Source of the DNA: Crambe crambe
Lineage: Eukaryota; Porifera; Demospongiae; Poecilosclerida; Crambeidae
Direction: 5' to 3'
Assembly (NCBI GenBank): GCA_963924555.1
Contig: OZ004591.1
Location: 6,200,001 to 6,264,000, forward strand
Length of the DNA: 64,000 bases
Shown here piece by piece: positions 10,617 to 23,300 of this stretch. The notes beneath the pieces are model-generated. The model saw only the letters and a program-made list of their open reading frames with translations. It made no database searches and was not told where the DNA came from. The translations under genes and the position numbers were made by a program. How positions within the stretch are numbered: position 1 is the stretch's first letter; each line of letters opens with the position of its first letter.

Positions 10617-13600
10617 ATGTCCAAAGGGTTTTACAGAATTGCCCGGGCTAAACACGTATACCTGAGGACTCAACAGGTAGCAAGTTTTCCACCAATTAGC
10701 CTTAGGCTGCTATCTAGCTAGCTGCTTTATGCCTAGCTCTAGCTCTAAAAAATCCTGGAGGTGCATAGGAGCTATTTATTGCAAGACAAAGGGTATTTTT
10801 ACTACTTGGTTATGTAGCTGGAGTAAAGTGGGTATTTCCCTTTTATCAACCAGAGAAACAACACCTCAACATTCCATTAACACTTGCTCTATCTTCCTCT
10901 CTGCATAGCGTCGGCTACGACATGTCAAGAGTATTGTCATCAGAAATATATCACTGTCATACTTTGACGACTTCAGAGCTGACCCTTTGGACATAGGCAT
11001 CTTCTTTACAGTTCATCCTCTCTATGATGTGGACAAAAGTAAGCCTCTTCTATGCATAATTATTGTCACTTGTTTCAAATGAATACCCTTCCATGTTTCA
11101 CCTTGTATAATTTTGTAGCTCTCTTTCAAAGTGAAACTCTCTTTCAATCTTATGTGAGTTGTGTTGCAGATGGTATAGTACATATGAAGATGTATAAAGT
11201 CTTAACCCTCTCCTTTCCAAACCAAAGCTTATTGTCATAACACTTAACCACATGTTGTTCAAGTAGTTCTCCTTCAAAGTGAAACCCTCTGATGCAAGTT
11301 ATTACATAGCTAGATATTAGTCTTATCTCTCCTTTACAAACCTAAGCTTATAAACATGCTAGCACCACACACACACACCACACACACGTTGCTCTAAGTG
11401 ATACTACACAATATTTGCATAAAAGTCACGTGGTGAGGAGTAAATGCTCCTTATAAAGGTGTTCTGAATGGGTTATCACCTTGTTGGTGATGTTCAGCAT
11501 CTCCTGATAGTGAAGATAGTGATAGCAATTGGGGGGAGGGGGGGAAGGTTGGGTTTACTTCGTGAATGCATATGATTTTTTATTTATGATTTTAATCTAG
11601 AATCCTTCTTGGGAATCGATCCAATTCAGCACAGCAGAGTTTGGGAAACATTCTTCTCTTTCAGGTTAGTGTGAACTCCACTACTATGTGTTCGGTTCCA
11701 TGGCAAGAAAATCACAAACCCTTATATGTCAACCACTTAAAAAACAAACTTCAGCAATCTGTCTCTCAATTTTTACTGCTAGCTTTCGTCATCAGACTGT
11801 GGGTGGAGCTATCATTATCTAGCAGCAACTCCCCCTCCCCTCCCTCGGGGGGCAACCCTGTTCCTCTCAGTGTTCCACATTTGAGCGTGCACGATGAGGA
11901 GGGAGAGAAGATGTCAGTAAGAGGAGCACGAAACGATCGTAAACTGGCATTTGAGAAGATCATAGACCTATCTGACCTGGTCTACTTGGGAACACTGGTA
12001 AGATTTTCCATATCTAAAGTGTTCTCCACCCTTTTTGATTGTGTGATTCTAGTTATAATCGCAATTGATATGCTGTAGTCATGGCTACAAAGAGCTCCTT
12101 GGAGCCTCCATAACAACTTCTTTTAATCTGCATTTCTCGGGGAACTTTGATTTTGAAACCGTTTCACTTCTTGTATTATCATGCAGTCTTTATAGAAGTG
12201 AAAATACATTATATATTTCGATTGACTACAGTTGCATTTAATTTAGACTTTCTAACAACAACTGATGCAATATAAAGCCCCCTAAAATCATCAGACACTG
12301 CTTAATGTCCTTTAAAGCGTCCTTGTTGGATTGGTGGTTTAACTTGTTTTATAGCAAGAGTAGAACCTTTGGAATAGAGAATTGGTCAATAGTGTTATTG
12401 GAGCATGTAACTAAGAGGACAAGTGTGGCTATTATTGGCATTGAGGTTGAGGTGGAGTAAAGAAGTGTGAGTAACTTTGGCAAGACCTAAAGGAATTCTA
12501 TAGGAGTATGACATAGCTGGTTAACTTTTTAAATTAATTTTTATGTCTAATACTAGGTGAACAAGGATGGCTCAGACTATCCCCCTAACTCAGTTGTCAT
12601 TGGCATGTTTGAAGGATACTACAGTGACTCAGGAGTGGGTGGAGTTCTGACGGCCCCAGCCATCACCCACTCCCTTGTAGACCTCCTCCCCCCTTACAGT
12701 CTCCTGGAAGTGCCAAGGATTGAGGTGGGCTGTAATTAGAGTATGGTACCGTAGATTTGAATCAGTACTGAATATAATTTTTTCAGGTTCTTGATTCCTA
12801 TTTCTACCACACACTACAAAGGTAACCTTCAAGTTGTATGTAGGGACTTTACATCAACAATAATAATAACAATAGCAACCAACAACAGAGAATTATGAGC
12901 TGTTAGAGTGTCGGTCTTAAGTAGGCCTTTAATTAGTAAGCCAGTCAAATTTAGATGTCAGTTTCACACTGTTACTATGTACAAAACATTGCTGTGTGGG
13001 ACTAGTCTGATGTTTGAGTGGTATACTAATTTATCTGTCACCTTATTAGCCTAATATAATTAATGCTGCAATTATCAGTTGTTTATCAAAACCCTATCAG
13101 CTAATGTAGAAAACAAGCCTTCAATAATAATATAGCATGTGTGTAGACATGATTTTACACAAGGAGGTGTGGGTTGTTCCGGTTGCTTTTTTTCATGAAA
13201 GCAGTTGTTCTATTACAAGCCTCTTTCTTGCCACACACCGTTGGTAATACATCTCACTCACTCACTCAAAAGGGCATTGGAAATGCTGTATTCACCCTGG
13301 CCACATTATCAGATGCCACTACATGTTATGTAGATATTTCTCACATTGCAGAACCATCAACCGACAGGAGGTGCTGAACAACGCCACGGTCAGAGCCAAT
13401 GAGTCCAAGGGCAAAGTGGAGGAGTACCTGAGAGAGCAGGAAGAGTACTTCAGGAAGAAGAGGGAAAAGGAGACCCTGAAGATGAGGATCTCTCTCCTTC
13501 ACCGACAGAACCAGCAGCAGGAAAGGTTGGAGAAGGAAGGTAGGTTGAATAGGGTACATATATAATCACGCAGTGTTCTCCCCAACATACCTTAAGCATA

Positions 13601-16600
13601 GGGCCACTATGCCTTCAAGTACATCTTCCTTTGATGTGGTCAATAGAACCATAAATACCCTTTGATGTGTGAAACCACCCCTTTTCCTTGGGGAGAACAC
13701 TGGCAGTGTTTATAGAATTAAGTATTGGTCACATGGTTGACCATAATGGCTGTGTTTCAATCAACAGGTATGTATCAATTTTTTATTATTCACAGAGAGT
13801 GAGCGTTTGGCAAAGCAGAAGGCAGAGTTGGATTTGTTTGAGTCAGATTTACGTGATAAGCAGAAGGACTTGAAGCAGCGGATAGCTCAATATCAAGAAG
13901 ATATCCAGGGCCATCATAAACGCTTGTGAGTAGAAACACAGTGAAGACTCTTTAAAGGGATTGGATCTATACTCATTGTTGTTTCATTTTCTCAGGGATG
14001 CCTTATCTTGTTGTCAGAAGAGCTTGTTTCTGCGTCAGAGAAATATGATTTATGAGTTGAGCCAGACCTTCACTATCAAGGAGTCTAAGAATGATAAGCA
14101 AATCTTTGCAATCTGTCAAGTCATGCTCCCAAACTCCGACCAAATGGAACGTTAGTTCATGTCCTGATTAGGGAGGGAGGGAGGGAGGGAGGGAGGGTTA
14201 TAGTTGTGTGCGCAATTCACTAAAATTCTATTCTCTCTCTCTGTGTGTAGAGACTGGGAGTGCAGATCAGTTTGGTGTGGCACTAGGATACACAGCTCAC
14301 CTGGTGGAGCAGCTGGGCAAGGTTCTCCTCGTTCCCCTCCAGTACCCCATCCACTTCAATGGCTCCCGTTCAGCCATCAGCGACCACATCTCAGAGGAGG
14401 CCGTCATTGACACCATCAAAGAGTAATGACAACTGGGGAGGGTTTCAAGAGTCTTGGATTATCATCGGGAGAGGGGGGAGTTGCCATTAGGAATATCTGA
14501 AACAACAGTTGTTGTGGGGGGTGGGGGAAGTTTGGAATTTAGGGGAGGACTTTTCTGTCCCCCCACCCCACCCCAGATGAAATCCTGATAAATGCTACAT
14601 TAGTCAGTCTAATGTCTAATTCTTCCTCCTTCAATATGAGAAAGGAAAGATGGTATAGCAACTAGTCTAGACTAGACTAGACTAGACGTGGTCCTGGAAG
14701 AAGCCTCTAGGAATGTCAGCAATCCAATATACTATATGACGGCTAATATTACAGCTTATTTACTTCCAGCTGTATCCATGGTCACTATCCCATGCTGATT
14801 TCATTTTCAATGAAGCACTTTGGAGCCTTAGCCTAGCATTTTAGGATTAATACTGGGGAGAGACGGGACAAGGAAGGACTAATGTGTGTATTATTATATT
14901 TATTACAGGTTTCCTCTCTTCCTCAAAGGCAGCGAGAAGGCAATGTTTCAGTATGGACTCCACTTGCTAAACAAAGACATAGGACAGGTCAGTCAATGTT
15001 CATATGCCAGTAACATGCATGGCAGAGGCTTCATATGTTATTTTTGACTAGATTATGCAGCACTGTGAGTACGGGAGATCCAGAAGCTTACAGAAGAAAA
15101 TCTTGCCCAGCCTGAAGTACCTGCTAGATAATCTAGTCAAGGACTTGTAAGCTAAATACTGTGTCAGACTTGTTACAATCACCCCTGGACTAGAGAGGTC
15201 GAGGGGGGTGGGTTCCGCTGTATGCAGAATGAGCAATATTCTCCGGACATGGTACCCTCTATTAATACAAATTAGATCAGGCAAGGGCATACGTATCTGG
15301 GGGAATGTGCTGAGGTTATTATTTTGTATATATACCTATGAATATCATGTGCACTCCAGCCATGTGATGCTTCTCTCTCTGTCTTCTTTTTTATAGTGTA
15401 TACATGTCCAAACAACCGTGGTCTTCCACCTCCCCCAGACCCGGCAGACCTCTCTCACAATGGAGCACCACGTCCATACCCATCAACCCCACCAACCCCA
15501 AAGCTCAGAATGGTAGCCTAAGTAGAATGTCCACTCTCTCGTCTCAGAGCTCCAGTCTGGCCACCACCATCACAACGGGACTCTCCCTGACTCCTCCCAC
15601 TTTATCTCCACCTATTCCGTCCCAGCTAGCAGCCGCAGATCACGAGAACTTTCATAATATGGCCATTCCTGTTCCACCTAAAAACGCCTCAACGCAACCG
15701 AGTAATGCTGGTTCCAGGAATGGGATTCGGGAATTCATAGCAGCAGAAAGAAACGATGTAGTTAAGAATGGGGATTCAGAAAATTATGGAGTGTTTCGTG
15801 CTCGTTCCAATCGCATCATAGGAAACCATCCCTCAGAGCACCTCCCAGGAAGCGTAGAGAGTCATGAACAGCTGCATTACATCACGACCACAACAGGTAT
15901 GCCAGCAGAGGCAGGAAACGACGACTACCAGGTCACATCGAGTTTGGGGATTCAGCAAGATATGCTGGAGAAACAAACGAAGCTTAGTCAGGGGGATGAA
16001 TCCCCAACCCCCACTCCGCCTTCTTTTCCATCTTCCTTTCGGGAGGAACATCTGGAGGCTTACGGTGAAAATTGTTCTTCTAAAGTTCAGCAACAGAGAG
16101 ACACCAATGAGCATGACTTGAATCATGGACATTACAGTTCCAAGAATATGAGAGAAACAAGTCCAGCTGGTGCTGGGATGTTCGCACCCTCTGCTAAATC
16201 CAAAGATTTATCCTCCAATGTCAATGATAGCTCCAATCTGAGTGTACCTGATTCTTTTGAATCAGAGGAGCAAGGCAATATCATAAAGGATGACAGCAGT
16301 CATTTTGAAAGTGGAGAATCGAGTTTTCAATTAAGTAATGATGAGAAGGGTCCTCCTCGCTTTCTTTCTGAGTATGCCGAGTTGTACGATCTGGATGTTG
16401 AGAGCAGTATGGATTTTCCCAGCAGAAGACGTTCTAGTAGACTAGTGGATCCTAGTGATATCCAAACCAGGAGACTACGAGCAGAAGCAAGGGAACACAA
16501 TTTGGCTCCAGAACCACTAAAGAGTGACTTTCCTCGCAATTTGGCTCCAGAACGACTAAAGAGTGACTTTCCAGAACCCTCACCTTCAAATATGGGCCCG

Positions 16601-17386
16601 ATTTTCTTCACAGTTGGTGGTTTTTCCAGTGTGGATCCAAGCGATGGAGAGATGCTCACATCCACACCAACAAACCAGATAAATTCGGATAATCAGCTGC
16701 ATGAAAGAATTGAAAACGATCTCACAGGTACAGACACTCTAATTGTAAAAGAGAGAGACTATAACACGCTACATGCATCATGTGACGTCAGTCCTGTGGT
16801 GTCACGTGACAGTCATTCGAACTCAGAGTTAAATATCAGTGACTATAGTGGCACTAAGGATACTGGCCCAAATGATAGCTCTCCTAAAACATCAACTCTT
16901 TCTTTAGAAGTACCATCATATGTGTCTCCAACAGTTCATACCAGTAAACAGCGCAAGGAAGTGGAGTTAGTGGACATCACTTCCCTTTCCTCTGCTACAC
17001 CCCCTGTATCATCCCTTCATGGAACTGAACTCTCTACCGTTAATTCTACCCTTTACCAAACAGAACCAAAAGAATGCGTCTCCCCATCCAGTAATCCTTC
17101 AGTATCAGATCATGATAGAATACCTTCTTCACCTTCTGGATCAGTTATTGCTTCTTCAAAGATCTCTTTTGACTCCGCTCTGAACCATACAGCACAGCCA
17201 TACAGAAGTACTGTGGCCACTCCACACGTTTTAGGTTCCAATGTGGACCCCTATGAAGATCACTATTCTCATTCCAGTAGAACTGGTTCTGGTACCAGAT
17301 TGCAAGGCAACACTGGTTCCAGTCATTCACAAGCAGAGAGTGAAGGTGACAATCAGTTTTTGGAAGATTTTATTGATGGTTTCTAA
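10617..17386 (+). CDS. UVRAG: UVRAG orthologue (Vps34 complex II subunit)
   Basis: Fourteen exons: 10617-10676, 10909-11038, 11119-11153, 11601-11664, 11783-11997, 12557-12724, 12787-12821, 13352-13539, 13796-13925, 13996-14150, 14251-14422, 14909-14987, 15052-15146, 15397-17386; 1171 residues, all phases consistent. Exons 2-6 give a C2 domain starting RRLRHVKSIVIRNI and containing NPSWESIQF; exons 7-9 a long coiled coil (EEYLREQEEYFRKKREKE); exons 10-13 the Beclin-like C-terminal fold with ALGYTAHLV, PLQYPIHFNGSRSAI and FPLFLKGSEKAMFQYGLHLL. UVRAG joins Beclin 1, VPS34 and VPS15 in endosome maturation and autophagy. The last exon is 1990 nt and encodes a Ser/Pro/Thr-rich tail of about 660 residues, much longer than the vertebrate tail, with a tandem NLAPE(P/R)LKSDFP repeat. 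Exons 3 and 7 are only 35 nt each. Confidence 0.92.
13571..13702. mobile_element. Small hAT-like MITE in UVRAG intron 8
   Basis: 132-bp element starting CAGTGTTCTCCCC and ending GGGGAGAACACTG. Closely related copy at 43823-43967 and a longer relative at 53585-54862. No clean target duplication at this copy. Confidence 0.7.
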
Positions 17387-17521
17387 TTAGTGTTTTGTTT
17401 CCCCTGTATACAGGTTTTAATAATAATTTATTCCCAAAATTGATGTCTATAATCTACAATCAAAAAACAAGATTTAAAAAATCCATTCTATAAATAGTAA
17501 GGTTTAAAAAAGGGGGAGGGG

Positions 17522-20316
17522 CTAGTTTTGATTTTCCAGGTTTGATTTTCTTTCAATTCTTTGACTGAGGATTTTGAAGTTGTTCTCAAGCTCTTCCCGG
17601 GCCTCCACTTCCAGATGCAAAGTCTCTCGAACTTGATCGATTTCCTGAGATGGGGAAAGGTTGAGAATCAATATGTACATACATGTTATAGGGCCAAGCA
17701 AACTTGATATACTGAGTTCATCGTCACCTCCCTCATATTGAATTTTGATGAGGTACAGTATTCCAGTGTCACAAAAATTAAAAGCCTCAGCATTTCAAAG
17801 TAGGCTTGGTTATCCAAAGTGCAGTAAAACTAATATTCCCTCTCTCATGGAAATCTGAAAATCTTGTGATAATACAACGAATTTAGTTTGAGTGGCCTTA
17901 ATTGAAGTTACTGAACATGCACCCATGGTGCACCTGATTTTAAAGTTCATAACTACAGGTAATTATTATGATTAGCCACACGTACGTACGGCTGCCAGTT
18001 TGACCACCTGGCCTTCCAGTTTAGCCACCACTGTCCTAGAGTCTCTTCCCGAGCCTGAGTTGATGATGGCTGCAATGCACCAGGACCAAAAATGATATAA
18101 TTAATAAATTTTTATTAATCAGATGAAAGAGATCATAGAGAGGTTGTCCAATAGTATTTACGTTCAAGGCAGAATGCACTGACCAAGTAGTCACAGAGAG
18201 TCCTGTGGGCCAGACTTTATATAAGCTTTAATAAGTCTGGCCTGCAAGACCAAGGAGTAAATATTAGAGGGTGGTACATGCACCATAGAACTAAATGCAT
18301 TGTATAGTTTAATCTCTTTGCTCAAGGCAGCAAAATACAAGTTTGGCTGTGTTTTTTGATCCAACAAAGACAAAAATGTTGCTCAAGTGATACAATTCTT
18401 ATTGTTACAGTGAATTTGGGATGTAGTAACAAATCTACTAAGTGCACTTCAGAATAAATAAAAAAGTGAAATGAGTCGCAGATAACACTAAGTGAGAGAA
18501 TTTCATCTTTCATTTTGGAACTCCTCAAACGTTTCTGATTTTTTGGTCAACACTTTCTGCTCTCCTCCGGAATAGTGAGCGTTTTGAGTTTGCCGATTTC
18601 CCCCCTCCAGTTGCCTGTCGATCATTCTTATGACTACCGGAATAAAGTATAGGAGAAGGTGGTCGATATGGAAAACCAGGCAGATCTATTGTTGCCATTT
18701 TCGCTAAATGTTTAGGAGAAGGTGGAGCTTTGGATCGGCTGCTAGGAAGGGTGGAGCTTTTAGACCGACCTTCCTGTCTACGAATGTCAGGGCTGTCTAG
18801 GATGGATGAGATTGTGTGGCCACGACTGCTAGATTTGTCTGAAGAAGATTGAGATGCTTTTCTTGGATTGACAAATGTCACTGGTGTGTCAGAATCTAGA
18901 GAAAGAGAGAGCAATATTAAATAAACAGAAGATTTCTGTATAGTCATTTTGTGTTGTTAAAGCTATACCTGTTAAGTGCAGTGTTTAGAACTCAAGGAGG
19001 ATCCACATACCGAACTTCTCTAAGTGCATCTGAAAACAAGTTCTAGTTACTCTACTGCCAAGCATAAGAGGAGAGAGAAAAGGAACTGTGAAGAATACGT
19101 AGCATGAGCTTCTCACTTGTAAAAAAGGAAAGTCTATTCAAGTGCATTTCAACAGCGTAAGTTTCATCAAACACAAGACCTGTGCGGACTGTCACAATTG
19201 CCACAAAACCCCAAAACGTGACTACGTTACATCGCAGCTGATACCAATGAAACGTGATACAAGTTAGAAACCAAAACCAGGTCTTGGGAGGGAGGGACAA
19301 GGGTACAGGGCTTGGGAGAGATGTACGTACGCGACGGTCTTGGGAGGGGAGGGGGGGTTGAGACATGTTGAGATGATGGAGGAGAGGGAGGGAGGGGAGG
19401 GGGGGTTGAGACATGTTGAGATGATATGGAGGAGAGGGAGGGAGGGGAGGGTGCAACTGAAAGGGGAATACTGAATATCACGTGCTCAGCTCAAAAAAAA
19501 GAAATTTAGAAAAGCTTCTCGTCTGTATGTTCAAGTTAGAATGCTCCCTCTCATGTCTCTACACTTGTTTGATAGTACTGTTTTCCTCCCTAATTCTAAA
19601 TACTGCACTCACATAACACATATATAATCATGTGAATGAAATGCATATTTCTCCCAAGGCTATTTTGAGGTATTTCTGCTCTGGATTGCTCATACGTACT
19701 CTACTTTGACAACCTCCCTATGGAATGGGGAAATACTCGACCCACTGTGCCTGTTTTTACCTCTTAGCCACAGGAGGTATCCCTTAGAGTACAGGCAGTA
19801 CAGACTTACGTATTGCTCCACCCCTTCCACCAGCACAATAGGCCTCAATGACTCTGAGAATAGCGTTATCTCCTGCCTTGTTCTCCACAGGTACCTTCAT
19901 GTTCCCTGCCAATGACATCAGCTCTTCCATGTGCTTGGAAGCTCTCTCTATCATCAGTAAAGAAAATGTATTCATAAACTGTTTATTATGACACATGCAC
20001 ATATGTAGAGTTGAGAGACTTTTTGGGAAATTTATGCAGCTGTGGACAGAGCATAAAAGGGTTTTGTGTTGTGAGAAGCATTTCTTGTTTTTACAAGCTC
20101 CTTTGAGCCATAACATAATGAAAGTTGTGTAGAAGAGGTACCTAAACTTCCCTGCAAGGTGTACAGCTTCTTGATCAAAAGAAGCTTCCTAATGTAGATA
20201 CAAACCTGCACTATGACCTTTGGCCTCTTCAAAATACTCATTATAAACTGCCCACTTACTCTTTTTGACATTCGGATAACTGAATTTCTTTGAAGATTTT
20301 GGACTCTTATCTCTCT

Positions 20317-20390
<74 letters not shown>

Positions 20391-23300
20391 GCAGATTTAT
20401 TGATCAGTGATCGAAATTACAGTTATAACAGGGGCTTACCTCCTTGAGTGCCAGTAGTTGCTGTGTCTTGAGGGGAGGGGCAGGGCGGAGAGATTTGAAG
20501 CCCCAGTGATGGGGGCGCTGGATCTGGACAGTGGAACGACGAGAGGTACGTGTGGGGTAGGCAGTTTTAAAGATCTGTGCTGAGTCAGCATAGGAGAGAG
20601 CCTTTGATCCCATTCCAAGGGGAGTCTGTATATAGAATGGGAAAAGTTTTAAAAAATGAGAATTAAGAATGAGAATGGGAATGAAAGAATTAAGTAGTGG
20701 AATGAAGAATGAGAATGGAATTAATGATTGTAGAACAGGAATGAGAACAACTGACCCTGGGGGTAGTAGGTGTGTGTGAACCCTCTATTCGCCCCATAGC
20801 ACCTAGGAGCAACCGCTGGTCTGCCTCAGAGGAAAGGGAAGCATGGATGATGTCCGATTTGTGCTGAATCTCCACAGGCCATGGCCACTGCTCAGAATGC
20901 TGGCCTTTCTTCACTGTCACAGCATTCAACCCAAAGTTATTCTGTGTGGTTGTTATATAAAGTGGGGAATGAATTTCATAATCATGGTAGAAGGCATAAG
21001 GTATCTAGACTGCTCATAAGGCATTTCCCGGAGTCAAGAAACTGTATACCACTATTGGAAATGGATCTCAACAGCACTCACACATACCTTGATCTCATAC
21101 CCACTCAGACTCTGGCCCACAGCCAGAATGATGAAACAGCTTGGAAAAACCAAAAAGTACACCTCATCTACTTCCTGTGAATGACAGTGTATAATCACAT
21201 GATGATCACATGACTCCAAATTAGCCTTTTACCTCTGCACTCATAGCTTGGTTTGCTGCAATTACACACTTGCAATCACCAAGCTCATTGAGACACTGAA
21301 AGGATTGAGGCGGATGGGAAGGGGAGGGGGAGGGGGAGGAGGGAAAGGGACAGGGAGGGGAGAGGAAGGGAGGAGATTATTAATATCAGCTTCACTAGAG
21401 AGTGAAGTGAGAAACTTACACCACCACGGAAGCCTTCGACTGGATTGGACAACATCTCGTGCTCCATCTCTTTCTTTTTTCTAATTTCTTGAGTTCGAGT
21501 CTATAAAAATTCATGCATCAAATACTCTTTTTGACCACCGAGGCTAGCAGTTTACCAGTATAGTCTTATAACTCTCAATAGAGGCTTCTACATTTTCTGC
21601 ATCAGAATGTCCCTCCTGTAAAGAAAGACAGAAAGATCAGATCTGCTGACACTGTAAAGATCATATCCTGTACCATCAAATGTCTCTGCAACTCTTTCAG
21701 GAGAATCAGGTACTTTTCGAGCCGTCTGAAGGGCTGGGTATACAGGAGAGATCATAGATACAATGACATCAGGTAAGGCACATGGTTACTGTCAGTTTCA
21801 GACCTTGCTGAGGTTGGAGGTGAGAGTGATGATACCTGGACTGGCTGCACCTTTGGAGTTCATGAATGCCGACAACTTGTCTCTGTGGTGGTGAGTGAGT
21901 GAGGTGGAGGAGAAAAGGGAAGGGAGGGACGGGGAGAGGGAGGGAGAGAGTGAGAGAAAGGGAGAGGGAGGGAAGGGAAAAATAAGGAGGAGCTAGAACT
22001 TTAATATTAGTGACTAGTGGACCAGTGGGACAACTTACGAGTTTTCTGTGAGGACAGCAACTGCCTTTGGATGGTTGGCACAATACACACAGTATAAATT
22101 CTCGATCTACAAAATGTTATGGATGCTAATAATACCAACAGCCGAGGAAGTGCAAGAGTGAGTTTTAAAGCAACAGAAGCTGCATCTTCAAAATGAAAGC
22201 ATCATGAACCAAACCTCTACGAAAACATTCCCTAATCTGATTCATATCTTTAGAAAAAAGAGTCCCTGTAAAAATCGTCTCTACTCAATAAATAGCACCC
22301 TGGGCCTTGGGTCTGTAGAAAGCAATCTTACCATTGAAGATTAATGGGGAATGGAATGGAAATAGCTAATTCTGTTCAAGAACTATTCAAAAGTTCTACT
22401 TGGTAGCCTATGCACTCTCTCATTGGAACAGTACTGTAGCACTCACTACATAATTCTTTTCTTGTACGTACAAACGTACCTCCTGTACACATTTTAAAAA
22501 GACAGCACCCATCTTCTGCTTGGGAACTGGGAGTCTAAAGGGGAATAGAGAACATACCTTACCACCAGCTCTCACCACACACAGCACACATGGTCAGTTA
22601 TTTTTACCCAATCATCTGTGCAAAAATAAACTATGCACAATTAATGATGTACAAAGTATTAGTAGTTCCTAGTGTGGGGTTGCCCCTGCAATATTGAAGT
22701 TCTCAATGTGGACTCCCTTAAATGCAAAATTAACTTTTCCCGAGTCATGTAGCACACACTTCTTATGTAAAATTAATGAGTCACGTACCCTGGGCACTTA
22801 GTTTCAAAAGGTGACCACATCATTGTTCAATGATGGATGAACCATTATCACTGGCCCCTTATAGGGAATAAAAGCTTTCAAATCATTTGGTTCTTTTAAT
22901 GTGTTGATAGACTACAAAACCCACTAACACAAAACATTTCTCGCAATTAATCCAATCGACACCCTCCCTTCCCAAGTATGAAAAATATATGCTTGTTAAA
23001 CGTACATAGAACAGTCTTCTAATCTCTTCAAAAAGGACTGCTGCCACTTGCTGAGTTCTGGGAGGTTTCCCGTCAACTGGTCCACTTCCCTGGGAGATAT
23101 CCTATAGAGAGAGAGTATTCATATTCATGCAACAATCAGTTCCATTAGCAGTGCTTATGATAAGAAATTGATATTGACCAGACATGATGTCCCCACAAAG
23201 TATAGTTTGTCCTAACATTTAACTGGACATTGCATCAGCGTGAATTTTGACGAGTACTTTTGTCCTGACAAACAAATGATGACCAGACAATATTGGCCGG

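Noticed and set aside
15864-16132. Short ORFs on both strands inside the UVRAG tail exon
   Set aside because: Contained in a conserved-phase coding exon with typical codon use; no similarity to any family.
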